Part shown: piece after piece, positions 34,407 to 44,702 of the stretch
Position numbering within the stretch: the stretch's first letter is position 1
How the letters are laid out: each line of letters starts with the position of its first letter
Origin: Astropecten irregularis
Lineage: Eukaryota > Echinodermata > Asteroidea > Paxillosida > Astropectinidae
Assembly (NCBI GenBank): GCA_963971285.1
Contig: OZ020250.1
Coordinates: 12,384,499 to 12,448,498 of the forward strand
Direction of reading: 5' to 3'
Length of the DNA: 64,000 nucleotides
Translations under genes and position numbers: made by a program
The notes under the pieces: model-generated
Told to the model about the DNA's origin: nothing
Databases searched by the model: none
The model's input: only the letters and a program-made list of their open reading frames with translations

Positions 34407-34873
34407 TTACTTTTGAACTGACACTACCTCATAGGGTTTGTTGTGATCTGCTGGCAATGGTTGACGTGTAGGCCCAGTACTTCGATCTAGTTGATTATAT
34501 GCCTCTTCTTCCATTTGCACTAATTGCCCATACCCATCATTATCAGTCTCGTCTCTCACGCGCATGCTCCCTACCCTCTGACCCCTGTCTATATGACTGT
34601 ATTCGTCTGTCGATGTTGCTTGGAGATTGGAGTATGCATCATTATTGTCAGTTTCTGGTTTGTTTCTGATCACATTACGGTCAAGATGGCTGTAGTCATC
34701 GTTACTGGTGTCATGGTCAGTAACGGCTGGCTCATGGTCTGGGATGGTATGAATAGGGTATATGTATGAGTTATCAATGGAAGAAGGTATTGATGAGTCT
34801 GTCGCTATACCATACGTCACATTTTGGACACCGCCCGTCTTTACTCTATCGCCTTCACGGGTATCTGCATAAA
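34407..34873 (-). CDS. Cytoplasmic tail exon with two ITAM-like motifs
   Basis: Last exon of the EGF-repeat receptor, 155 codons including the stop. Five YxxL/I motifs are visible in order: YSHL, YSNL, YSHI, YGQL, YNQL, most preceded by Asp or Glu, plus a last YEVV. YSNL and YSHI are separated by 7 residues, as are YGQL and YNQL. Both pairs fit the ITAM rule YxxL/I-x(6-12)-YxxL/I, which binds the tandem SH2 domains of Syk/ZAP-70/Shark kinases after phosphorylation. YSHL, further upstream, is too far from the next (16 residues) to form a classical pair. Confidence 0.85.
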
Positions 34874-37800
34874 CTGTAAATAAATAAAAAACAATTTTCA
34901 ATTTAATTTGTCACGTTCTGCAGACTGAAGGGGAAATGGCATTTGCGAAATGCAATCTTCTGAATTCTTCAAACTGTGATATTTTGTTTTCCACCACTGA
35001 CCTGAAATTTCGCGTCTTAGTAAAACTAAAAACCGATTTAATGAAAAGATTTGGAGAAACTATGCACACCTTTAGATCCGTCCGGCCGAAAAGATACTTC
35101 ATACAAATTCACGTTAGTGGAATGTCCGCCAGTAGCCCTAGGATAGAAACAGAATCAATTATGATGACAAATATACAAACTAACAGATTGTTGGGGATAT
35201 ACACAAGACCGAGTTGAAGCCGAGAGTTATGAGTGAAGAAGATTTCACCGATTCGTCCGTGCTGTTAGGAATGAAAATAAAATTTAATCAATAGGCCATA
35301 ATTATAGGTTGCAGTAAAACGCATGATATTTGTGATGTCTGTATTTACACCATCTGCTGATGGTATTTCATTGTGTGTAGCGAATCTTTGGAAACTTGGA
35401 AGTGCCGAACGTTCTTTTGATTTAGGCCTATTTATGATTATTTCGTTCACATGGCGGGGTCATCGTAGTCTATGATAAATTAATCGTCACTGAAATTACT
35501 GAGGCACTGTACCTGGTTTTCTTCCTACGGGTTTTCCTCCGACGCAGAAATAAGAATACAGCTATTCCGATGAGGACCAATCCACCGAGTACTCCACCAA
35601 TTACTGGTCCTGTGATGGACCCCATGGAGCCGGGAGGGTCACGGGCAATTGGTGGACGCACTGTAGGGCTACCTGCTCCAGATGACAACCAAATACATGT
35701 ATTATCATTAACAGGTAAAATTTGCTCTTTCGTATTCACAAAACAAAAATAAGCCAAAAGTCAACCAACATTTGTTCAAAGGAATTACAATTCAGTCAGT
35801 TTCCCTTGCGGTTATTTGATGATTTTTCAAGGCTTTAGAAGAACTACAATGGGTAACAGAATGGTTATCTTCATACACTAGCATAAATCATTTTACCTGC
35901 AGAACACATTCCGTTGATATTATCGCATATTTCAGTTGTTAAATCACAGGTGCAGTTGTGTCGACAGTTGTGCCCGAAGTAGCCGGCCGGACATGGGTCA
36001 GAACAGCTACAATAACGGACAGGTGAATTCAAACAAGCAGTCAACAATATTAGAGATTGCCTGCACTGTCAGATGTGCATGGAGATGTGCATCATACCAA
36101 TGAATCAAGTGGTGCTTAATGTTTGCTTTTCTACTTTCTGATCTATCACTGACTGTATGGATATGGAAATAACTATATATGGCCAGATGTATATGTATAA
36201 ATGCTCCAAAAATGGGAATATTGTGAAAATACGTGGATCGGTTTGCGGAAACACCATGTAAGAATCGTTTGTACTTTTGTACTTCGATTACGTTCGCACT
36301 TCTCGTAAGGTCTCAACGTTTCGACTAGCAAGCTCTAGTCATGACAAACATTATTCAGTGATAGCCAAAATGATAACTGATATCCACACTGTATATGTTT
36401 TATTATTTGAACGACAATTCGATCTCTGTGATCTTTTGTAATAATTGATGAAAAGAAAACTTTCGTTAAATAGATAAATAAGCAATAAAATAAGGCAAAA
36501 CAGCAAAACAATTAACTTACTTTTGTCCGGAGAATCCTAGTGGACACACACAGCTACCGTCCATGCTATCACATGATAGTGCCTCCTTTGGACAGTGGCA
36601 TGTTTGTGAACAGTTATATCCATAGGTATTTGGTCCACACTGGTCACTACAGGTCTGGCCAGTCCAACCAGCCGGACATGAGCAAATACCAGTCATATAA
36701 TCACAGGTTCCTTGGTTCTCGCATAGACATTTCTGCTCGCAGTTCTGGCCAAAGTAGCCATCATTGCAACTAAAAAAGGTACAAGGAAAAATAAAGCAAT
36801 TTTAAAATAAAATGTTCTTATCTGTTATTCCACGATGTGGTCAACGGTTGAGCTATCTCTTGACCACATCGTGTGACAACAGATAAGCACATTTGTATGT
36901 TATTTCAATATTTCATAGCCACCAGTCCACCACGAAAGTACTTTTCGAAAAAATAAAGATAACTTTACGTCTGTCTAATTATATTTCATAAAACAGAGTA
37001 GGCTGTCATTGCGCGGAAAACTGGGATATGGGACTAGGCTGATCCCTGGGTGTGGTCCTGATTGAACAATGCCACCCCCTACTGTCAGTAGTCTACTCAT
37101 TATTGAATTACAGATTGATTCTACGGTTCACTTAACTTGTTTGGCTCTTATTAACTTCACTTACCCTAGTGTTTTACAGTCGGAACTCCATCCCGATGGG
37201 CACTCGCATGTACCTGTAGTATGATTGCACATCTGAGCACCGATGCATTGGTTATTACAGTTTGACTGTTTACACTCATCAGTAGGTCGAACTTGGCCAT
37301 CGGACGTACAGTTGATCGTGAGTGATTGTTGACACCAACCCGTGACATGATCACAGTCCTGGTCAACACCGCATGCACATTCTTCCTCACAGTTCATTCC
37401 AAAGGAATTCTCCGGACAAGCTTTCGCAATGAAAAGGAAAGTGTTCACTTACAAAAGACAAAATAACTTCCAGTGATTCATAACAGTTTTTCATATTGGA
37501 AATAAATATGGGCGTAGATCACCGGGGGGGGGGGGGGGGGGGGGGGTTATGGGGGGGGGGTACACCCCCAGGTTTTCGTTCATTATATACATATGTATTT
37601 GTGCAAAAACGTATTATGGAAGTACGACCTAGCTACAAGATATCATACCCCCAGGTCTGAGGACTTGTCTGCACCACTGGAAATGAAACGTCTATCCACT
37701 AAATAGATCAAAAATCAATGCGCCGAGCTGATTATCATATTCTGTGTACCCTCAGAATAATGTTGTTTAAATACGCAATGTGGGGGGCCGTGGGGGTCGT

Positions 37801-38327
37801 GCAATTAATATATTGTGTAATTATGACGGGTCATCACAACCTGGGGGTTCAGTGCTTCAGCCTGTTGTGAAGACTTGAGAAATTATGGCTTAAAATGTGG
37901 CCCTGCGTATGTTGTTTTGAACGTGACGTGGAGGGTTGCTTCATGAAAACCGGCTGCAAGTTGGTTTGGGAAAAAAAAAAATTTTCTTGGGGCAATTAGC
38001 AAAAAATCTGATCGGCTAACAAACCAAAAATTGAAAGGAATCAGGTAGATGAGGGTTCAAACTTTGTTTTGCATTTGCACCAATCACTGAGAGACTCCTG
38101 GATAAGATTTTTTGAACTGTGAAGTTGAGGTATTTTACATTAAGGTCAATGGGATTTATTTAATGTGGAGCACCCCTACGGTTGTTCTTTCATAAACAGC
38201 GCCACCTAGATATTGCATTTCCTTCACATTTCCCAATTATCATTTAGATAAACGGAACTGACCTGTACACTCTTGGTCGGTCATTATGTAGCCAGGACAG
38301 CAATCACAAACCCACATCTTTCTCGTT
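34407..38327 (-). CDS. EGF-repeat transmembrane receptor with ITAM-like tail (MEGF/Draper/SCARF-like), 5' end missing
   Basis: Minus-strand exons 5' to 3': 38327-38263, 37420-37165, 36769-36521, 36006-35897, 35672-35513, 35427-35351 (least certain), 34873-34407. Phases agree at every junction and give about 460 aa to a stop. The first exon encodes CDCCPGYIMTDQEC, resembling the end of an EMI domain (MEGF10, Draper). Then come several laminin-type EGF-like units (for example GYFGQNC, CPAGWTGQTC, GYFGHNC). A juxtamembrane stretch leads to a Gly/Leu/Ile membrane helix followed by LRRRKTR. The tail has repeated YxxL/I motifs, two pairs spaced like ITAMs. Family members are phagocytic or scavenger receptors signalling through Src/Syk-type kinases. 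That role here is inference. The signal peptide and first half of the EMI domain are unresolved. The upstream exon is present twice because of the assembly problem at 37883-41364. Confidence 0.85.
35513..35672 (-). CDS. Receptor transmembrane exon
   Basis: Encodes a Pro/Ser-rich stalk, then a Gly-Val-Leu-Ile-rich helix of about 22 residues ending in FLFL, then a basic stop-transfer cluster RRRKTRRKK. This fixes the topology as type I, with the EGF repeats outside and the ITAM-like tail inside. Donor after ACCAG (GTACAG), phase 2. Confidence 0.88.
35785..35840 (+). repeat. SINE flank fragment
   Basis: TTCAGTCAGTTTCCCTTGCGG followed by TTATTTGATGATTTTTCAAGG matches the flanks of the tRNA-derived elements at 12522 and 48927. 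The tRNA-like part is missing. Confidence 0.5.
36234..36350 (-). repeat. Repeat with GACTAG-loop-CTAGTC-GAAACG hairpin, copy 1
   Basis: On the minus strand GACTAG-AGCTTG-CTAGTC is followed at once by GAAACGTTGAGACC, then GAGAAGTGCGAACG and CATGGTGTTTCCGCAAACC. A reverse-oriented relative lies at 45430-45545. In a receptor intron. Confidence 0.65.
36817..36887. repeat. Short inverted repeat in a receptor intron
   Basis: Arms 36817-36844 and 36860-36887 are inverse with about two changes (CACGATGTGGTCAA / TTGACCACATCGTG), loop about 15 bases. It follows the acceptor side of the EGF exon at 36521-36769. Confidence 0.75.
37505..37680. repeat. G-run repeat with GGCGTAGATC end, copy 1
   Basis: GGCGTAGATCACC is followed by two long G runs, then TACACCCCCAGGTTTTCGTTC. 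The far end GTCTGCACCACTGG is roughly inverse to the start. Relatives at 42736-43350 and 62188-62577. Confidence 0.55.
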
Positions 38328-38641
38328 CTGTAAACAGTCACCTCCCTTTAAGACAAATGAATAGATTTATAAGAAGAAGTTAATTAAACAACAATTAAGG
38401 GAGCGCCTTAATGTTTAATATTTGTTTGCAGTCATATTATCTGTCAAGTTATGGATTCTATGCTCAGGGATAGATCAGTCGTATTTTTTGTACTTTATTT
38501 TTTTAAAAGTAAATCAGATTTGCATTCATTCATTTTACACCAGTATACAGTGTAGTGCGATTCGGACACTCAAGCCTCAAGTGAATACAGTAGAACATTT
38601 TGCACTTTATCTGTATTCAGCACAAGTTATGCGTTAGTATA

Positions 38642-39685
38642 TAGTCTTGGTCCACGACTATGTTATTACCGTACTCGAACGTACGAACCGATTATCCGCA
38701 CTGACACGCACGTACGTACACCCATTCGTAAAGGCCTTCGATAACATAGTCTTGGGAGTCGTGTAAGGGCTGTGAGTTGCGCGCGCACCTCGTTAGTATA
38801 ATGTATGTAGCGCGCTACTTCGTCACCATGGCACACTGTTGAATATGTATGATATATAAGAATGACGCCTGTCATATATGGTCATTCCCCTTAGGCAAAA
38901 CCTGAACTTCGAGGCCTGCGGTCAGCTCCCATGGCAACGCCCGGGTCAAACAATGCAGAGATCGCTGCATTCCCACGGCCGACCTGTGGGTATTGATACG
39001 ATATGCATGCGGTGTACAGGTGTATGTACCATGCACGTTGTATCATGGAGGTAGAAATCTATTTCTACCTCCATGGTTGTATACAGTGTGAATTATCAAA
39101 GAGCTACAAGTTATGAACAGTGTAAATGTTTTTGTTTATAGGCCTACATGCCTACATGTAACTTAAAATGGAGTGTTTCACTGTAGGCCTCAGGCTAAAT
39201 AATACTTAAAAAGCACGTTTAAAACTCCTTGCTTCGTGTTTTTTTTTACCAAATGCAATGGAATTATAGTATTACAAGGTACAATAATTCAGCAACCGTG
39301 GATTTCTACATTATGTTGTAAATTAGCCACTGAAATACACAGTCATATATCTCCCCAACTTTCGCCCAGTCACATCGTCGAAATGTTAACCAAAAGGCAC
39401 GTATACAGTACCATATTATTGTAATTGTACCATATTGTGTAACTTCACGGGGTGCCTTGTTTACGTGTATGCACGTGCGTGACCAGAAAATGGGCAGCGC
39501 CCGACCTTTAGATGAAACGCATGCGCAGTGTGTTTCCCCCCGATTTCGGGGGGAGATTTTACACGTTTCCCAAGACTGTATTAGTGACAGGTCCGTGCGT
39601 ACGTGTGTGCGGATTACCAGTACGTACACACGTATGGTCAGTGCGGTTCGAGTATCCACACCAATACAGTCTTGAACCAAGACTA
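38642..39685. mobile_element. Mutator-like non-autonomous transposon with 9-bp target duplication and known empty site
   Basis: The ends TAGTCTTGGTCCA and TTGAACCAAGACTA are inverse, and the similarity continues inward for about 110 bp (shared TACTCGAAC, CGCACTGAC, GTACGTAC and AGTCTTGGGA). GTTAGTATA occurs directly on both sides (38633-38641 and 39686-39694) and only once in the empty copy (41004-41012). Nine-base duplications with long inverted ends are typical of Mutator-like elements. No transposase is seen. Confidence 0.88.
39045..39077. repeat. 33-bp palindrome inside the Mutator-like element
   Basis: CATGGAGGTAGAAAT and ATTTCTACCTCCATG face each other around CT. Single-strand hairpin with almost no loop. 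Confidence 0.85.
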
Positions 39686-40046
39686 GTTAGTATACCGATC
39701 TTGTTTCTTAATACTGACCAATGCAGCTCACTCAGGCTGCTGCTAAGTTGCTGTTTCTGAATTTGTTGTAAAGACAAATCGACTTGCAAGAAAAGCACGG
39801 GTCCGGTCCGACGGAAGGGTCAAGCGCCACTATGAGAAACATAGGGACACTCACAATCATGACAAGTTTCATTTCAAAACACTGTAAAATTGCCGAGAAG
39901 TCTACACTTTGTTGAGAGTTAACAACGACAGGCCAACATTCAAGTTGGCTGGCATTTCGAATGTCTTTGGTTGTGTGACTAAGCAAGGGGCAGTTCTGTC
40001 GCAGCAGTCGCACTATGCCATTTCTTTATCACTTCTCTTTTCTGGG

Positions 40047-40246
40047 NNNNNNNNNNNNNNNNNNNNNNNNNNNNNNNNNNNNNNNNNNNNNNNNNNNNNN
40101 NNNNNNNNNNNNNNNNNNNNNNNNNNNNNNNNNNNNNNNNNNNNNNNNNNNNNNNNNNNNNNNNNNNNNNNNNNNNNNNNNNNNNNNNNNNNNNNNNNNN
40201 NNNNNNNNNNNNNNNNNNNNNNNNNNNNNNNNNNNNNNNNNNNNNN
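40047..40246. other. Assembly gap, 200 N, between overlapping contig ends
   Basis: Exactly 200 Ns. The sequence before it is repeated after it, so this is most likely not missing sequence but a failed join. Confidence 0.95.
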
Positions 40247-40626
40247 TTATGGCTTAAAATGTGGCCCTGCGTATGTTGTTTTGAACGTGACGTTGAGGGT
40301 TGCTTCATGAAAACCGGCTGCAAGTTGGTTTGGGAAAAAAAAAAAAAATGTTCTTGGGGCAATTAGCAAAAAATCTGATCGGCTAACAAACCAAAAATTG
40401 AAAGGAATCAGGTAGATGAGGGTTCAAACTTTGTTTTGCATTTGCACCAATCACTGAGAGACTCCTGGATAAGATTTTTTGAACTGTGAAGTTGAGGTAT
40501 TTTACATTAAGGTCAATGGGATTTATTTAATGTGGAGCACCCCTACGGTTGTTCTTTCATAAACAGCGCCACCTAGATATTGCATTTCCTTCACATTTCC
40601 CAATTATCATTTAGATAAACGGAACT

Positions 40627-40691
40627 GACCTGTACACTCTTGGTCGGTCATTATGAAGCCAGGACAGCAATCACAAACCCACATCTTTCTC
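40627..40691 (-). CDS. Second copy of the EMI-end exon (probably an assembly duplicate)
   Basis: Nearly identical to the exon at 38263-38327, with the same acceptor and donor. One visible difference changes Tyr to Phe in the CCPGY motif (CCPGF; Phe is also common there in EMI domains). Introns on both sides are duplicated too. Because the two copies flank an N gap directly, they are most likely two alleles of one exon rather than two exons of the gene. Confidence 0.6.
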
Positions 40692-41049
40692 GTTCTGTAA
40701 ACAGTCACCTCCCTTTAAGACAAATGAATAGATTTATAAGAAGAAGTTAATTAAACAACAATTAAGGGAGCGCCTTAATGTTTAATATTTGTTTGCAGTC
40801 ATATTATCTGTCAAGTTATGGATTCTATGCTCAGGGATAGATCAGTCGTATTTTTTGTACTTTATTTTTTTAAAAGTAAATCAGATTTGCATTCATTCAT
40901 TTTACACCAGTATACAGTGTAGTCCGATTCGGACACTCAAGCCTCAAGTGAATACGTACAGTAGAACATTTTGCACTTTATCTGTATTCAGCACAAGTTA
41001 TGCGTTAGTATACCGATCTTGTTTCTTAATACTGACCAATGCAGCTCAC

Positions 41050-41331
41050 TCAGGCTGCTGCTAAGTTGCTGTTTCTGAATTTGTTGTAAAGACAAATCGA
41101 CTTGCAAGAAAAGCACGGGTCCGGTCCGACCGAAGGGTCAAGCGCCACTATGAGAAACATAGGGACACTCACAATCATGACAAGTTTCATTTCAAAACAC
41201 TGTAAAATTGCCGAGAAGTCTACACTTTGTTGAGAGTTAACAACGACAGGCCAACATTCAAGTTGGCTGGCATTTCGAATTTCTTTGGTTGTGTGACTAA
41301 GCAAGGGGCAGTTCTGTCGCAGCAGTCGCAC
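41050..41331 (-). other. Open reading stretch upstream of the receptor exons, also present at 39732-40013
   Basis: This frame is open for about 280 bases in both assembly copies. It contains a Met-led hydrophobic run (MKLVMIVSVPMFLIVAL) followed by CFSCK and a possible weak donor (AA-GTCGAT). That donor would be phase 2, which matches the exon at 38263-38327. An acceptor-like GCGACAG lies at its start, and phase 0 there would match the tentative exon at 41448-41519. It could hold an alternative first exon with its own signal peptide, or be chance. The splice sites are poor. Confidence 0.2.
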
Positions 41332-41447
41332 TATGCCATTTCTTTATCACCTCTCTTTTCTGGGTATAAAATCACAGTTGATTAAAATGACAACTCATCT
41401 TTTTTGTTGTGATCACACAACAATCGAATTATCATGCATCAATTTAC

Positions 41448-41519
41448 CTCCAACAAAAGAACAAGCAATACCATCGTCGCTTCAAAGTTGTTGTCTTGAC
41501 CGTATCCTCCCTAAGATAC
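41448..41519 (-). CDS. Possible first coding exon of the receptor (start of a signal peptide)
   Basis: On the minus strand an acceptor-like TCATCTGCAG precedes this stretch, and a donor GAG-GTAAAT follows it. An ATG at 41474 opens MVLLVLLLE before the donor, which looks like the start of a signal peptide, with the rest 5' untranslated. It lies upstream of the receptor exons in the right orientation. No homology can be claimed for nine residues, so this is tentative. Confidence 0.25.
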
Positions 41520-41713
41520 CTGCAGATGAAGAATAAGTTATATTATACTACATGTAGTTCCAAGTACATTGTACTACTGTAGTATGAATGCCTTCCAGAG
41601 AGGGTGAGACACCGACGTCAGGATCATCATGCGATATGTCATGATTACATGATTAGCATACATGTTAAATACAACAGACATTTGAAGTCAAGCTATCTTC
41701 CTGTTGTCCTTAA

Positions 41714-42072
41714 AGGTAATATCATACTTTGGTTTTTTGTCAAAGAAATACAGATTCATGGGCAAAAAATATCAAGGAAGATATACAGTCACAGTCATCT
41801 GTGAAAATTTCAGTTCCATACGGTGCCCACTTTTTGAGAAAACAGTGAAAAACGGCCACAGTATTTCTGAAGTTTTTTCTCTTTATTTTTGATTTTTTAA
41901 AAGATCAAAAAGATTTTTGGTCGTTGTTTTACTAATTTCTGGATAAATACACCATTTCAGGCGGAATCACTTTAACGGTAGGTTTCTACTAGCAACATCT
42001 TCATACCCTGAAAGTTATACGTAAATCTGTGAACCGTTTGTTTTGGTTTCTTACCAAAGTATGATACTACAT
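41714..42072 (+). mobile_element. TTAA MITE family A, copy 3
   Basis: AGGTAATATCATACTTTGG to GTATGATACTACAT, TTAA at 41710-41713 and 42073-42076. Confidence 0.8.
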
Positions 42073-42735
42073 TTAAAGGAGAATTGGCAGCAAGGTTTGA
42101 AATCTTGAATTCCTCCGTTTAGGGATATTCTTAGTCACCAGAAAATGCAACACATCTCTTGTTTTCTGGAGGTGTATGTTTTTTTTTCTATATTTATTTT
42201 TAGTGATGATAACTCATGCATGCACTGATACTTTGTTACCTCTCATAATGTACAGATTCTTCAAGGCCTACCATGCATCATCACACATGACTGTAGTTTT
42301 TGAACTAGTGGATGGTGGTATATGGTATGGTGGGAGAGAAGCATGAAGCACAGCATATAGCAGACATATCGTCACATAAAACCTTCGAAAATGTAATTCC
42401 AACAACACCGTGTTTTTGCAGCCTCACACTCGTATCGGCCCATACACCGGATATCTGAGCACACACAGACTTCAACGGCCTGGGTCGGGAGTGGGACCAG
42501 TGCATCATGACCTATATCCGGGTTCGTACGGTCCGAAGAACTAAAAAAACAAACACCACCCGGGCAGATGAGTCCGTGATCCGGGTTCACACTGATGAGT
42601 GTGAAGTGAATGAAGGTTCACTGTACGTACTGAGTAGGAAGTGCTACACAGGCAATTTTGGTAACCATGGGATGAACCCCAACCGTCGAGAAACTCATCT
42701 AAAGAAAACGTAATGGATGGAGACGTGTGATGCAG

Positions 42736-42870
42736 GGGCGTAGATACCGCGGGGGGTGTGTGGGGGGTGGGGGGATGGGGGGGGGGGGGGGGTGTTGCAT
42801 CCCCACAGAATTTTAGGGGGGGGGGGTGGTGTGGTAAATCAACTCCCCCCCCCCCCCCCCGGTTTCTATC
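42736..42870. repeat. G- and C-run repeat, copy 2
   Basis: GGGCGTAGATACCGCGGGG, several G runs, then a C run of about 19. A related end, CCCCCAGGTCTGAGAACCTG with TACGTCACTGG, appears at 43305-43350. Confidence 0.5.
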
Positions 42871-44075
42871 GAGGGAAAATTAAAACGTAAGTATAACTAG
42901 GCCTATGCAATGTATGCCACTGAGTTAAGTATTTAATTATTGTTAACAGCATACAACATGCGTTTGAGAGATGAAACGCAAGGATAAACTGCCAGGAACA
43001 CTGCTGGTCTTCGGTGTTCGTGCGTATGTGCACGACTCTTGATCCGTTCAACAACTTAGGCCTCAACAGCGCCGCCGTAGAAAAATTTGACATTTGTTCG
43101 TGTTGAGAGCATTCTCTATTTCTATAAAAATTTGGACAGTAAAAAAGTGTCTATAATTGAAGGTACCTAAGACATTGGGAGACACCAAAACGTCTCCTTA
43201 ATGTTCGGTGTCTCCCTAGTCCGATACAGGGGTATAATATGCATATATATATATTATACATGTACACAATATAATAACCAAGTACGACCCAGCTAGAGGA
43301 TCAACCCTCCCCCCCCCCCCCAGGTCTGAGAACCTGTCTACGTCACTGGTGTGATGCACTATCTCCTCCATGTATTTACATTGTTTAGGAAACCAATCCC
43401 TGCAACCACAACCCGACTGATACATACAAGCTGACCAGGAATCAGAATGCCACTAGTGCCATTATATGCTTATACTTACATGCATTCATGTTCGGCAGAA
43501 CATGAATCATTTGGTGGTTCCAAGGAATCCAAAACGCTACACAAACATAATATTCCCCACAGGATCATAACCTGCCTGATGCATGGCAAACACATCTTCA
43601 TTTTTAGCAATTGTAAAAAAGGCCTACGCTGGGAGTAATGATGTTCACAGGTGCCTCGCCGAGTATTAATGACGGGGTTTCAACATTGGTATTATGCGTT
43701 GCTGCGGAAAGAATTTACGGTTTTTACTTCCGCATTCACTGGCCTTGAAACTCGGTGAAGAATAAAGACCATAATATACTTTGAACTTTCAACTACTGCA
43801 TTAGTTTCCGTATAATGGTTTTTTATGAATGTGTAAGCTTTCAGCACGAAACGATAGCAACGGTCGATGCTAGATCACGTTTAAAGAACAAATTTGTCCC
43901 CTGGCATCTCCCGGGCCACATCTTGCCCGGTTTGATTGATACTTTTTTCTCATGCCAAGACCGTAGCGAGGATGGTCTTTGTATAATTATACGGTTTACA
44001 TTGGGCAAGATTGCTGAATGTGGTTAATGGTTATACCGCCCTCTTTGGCTTTGGCAAACTTTAGCCATTGGTTAA

Positions 44076-44404
44076 AGGTACTATAACTTTGGTAGCATAC
44101 CGAAACAGAAATCTTCACAGATTTACATATAACTTACAGGATATAAAGATGGTAATGGTAGAAACATACCGTTAAAATTGTTCTTCCTGAAATGCTGTAT
44201 TTATCCAGAAAAGAGTAAAACCAGTGACCAAAATTATTTTTGATCTTTTAAAGATCAAAATTAAAAGAGAAAAGAAATACCGTGGCCGTTTTTACTGTGT
44301 CTATGGGACTGAAATTTTCACAGATGACTGTTCCTGTATCGTTCTTGATATTTTTGCTCACTAATCTGTATTTCTTTGACAAAAACCAAAGTATGATATT
44401 ACCT
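44076..44404 (-). mobile_element. TTAA MITE family A, copy 4 (reverse)
   Basis: Reverse copy, from AGGTACTATAACTTTGGTAG after TTAA (44072-44075) to CCAAAGTATGATATTACCT. Copy 5 follows directly in the opposite direction. Confidence 0.75.
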
Positions 44405-44417
44405 CTATCTGAACCAC

Positions 44418-44702
44418 TGATTCATGGGCAAAAATATAAAGAAAAATACAATAACAGTCATCTGTGAAATTCCCAGTCTCATACGGTGCCCACTTTTTGA
44501 AGAAAAAAACAGTGGAAAACGCCCACAGTATTAAAAAAAATCTTTTCACCGTTATATTGGATCTTTCGAATATCAAAATCGGTTTTGCCCTTTTCTGGGT
44601 AAAACAGCATTTTGGGCAGAAATACAATTAATGGTTTGTTTCTACCATCACCATCTTTATACCAAATCTGTGAAGATTTCTGTTTCGGTATGCTACCAAA
44701 GT
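44418..44702 (+). mobile_element. TTAA MITE family A, copy 5, 5' truncated
   Basis: Starts inside the family line at GATTCATGGGCAAAAATA and runs to CGGTATGCTACCAAAGTA. It lacks its left end and lies head to head with copy 4. Confidence 0.7.

Larger units (their letters stand above)
37883..40046. repeat. First copy of a near-identical duplication ending at the N gap
   Basis: Matches 40247-41364 almost base for base, except that it contains an extra 1,044 bases at 38642-39685. It ends exactly where the N gap begins, and the other copy starts exactly where the gap ends. Confidence 0.95.
40247..41364. repeat. Second copy of the duplication, starting at the N gap
   Basis: Starts at the base corresponding to 37883 and runs past the base corresponding to 40046. 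Few single-base differences are visible. It has an uninterrupted GTTAGTATA at 41004-41012 where the first copy has the insertion. Confidence 0.95.
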
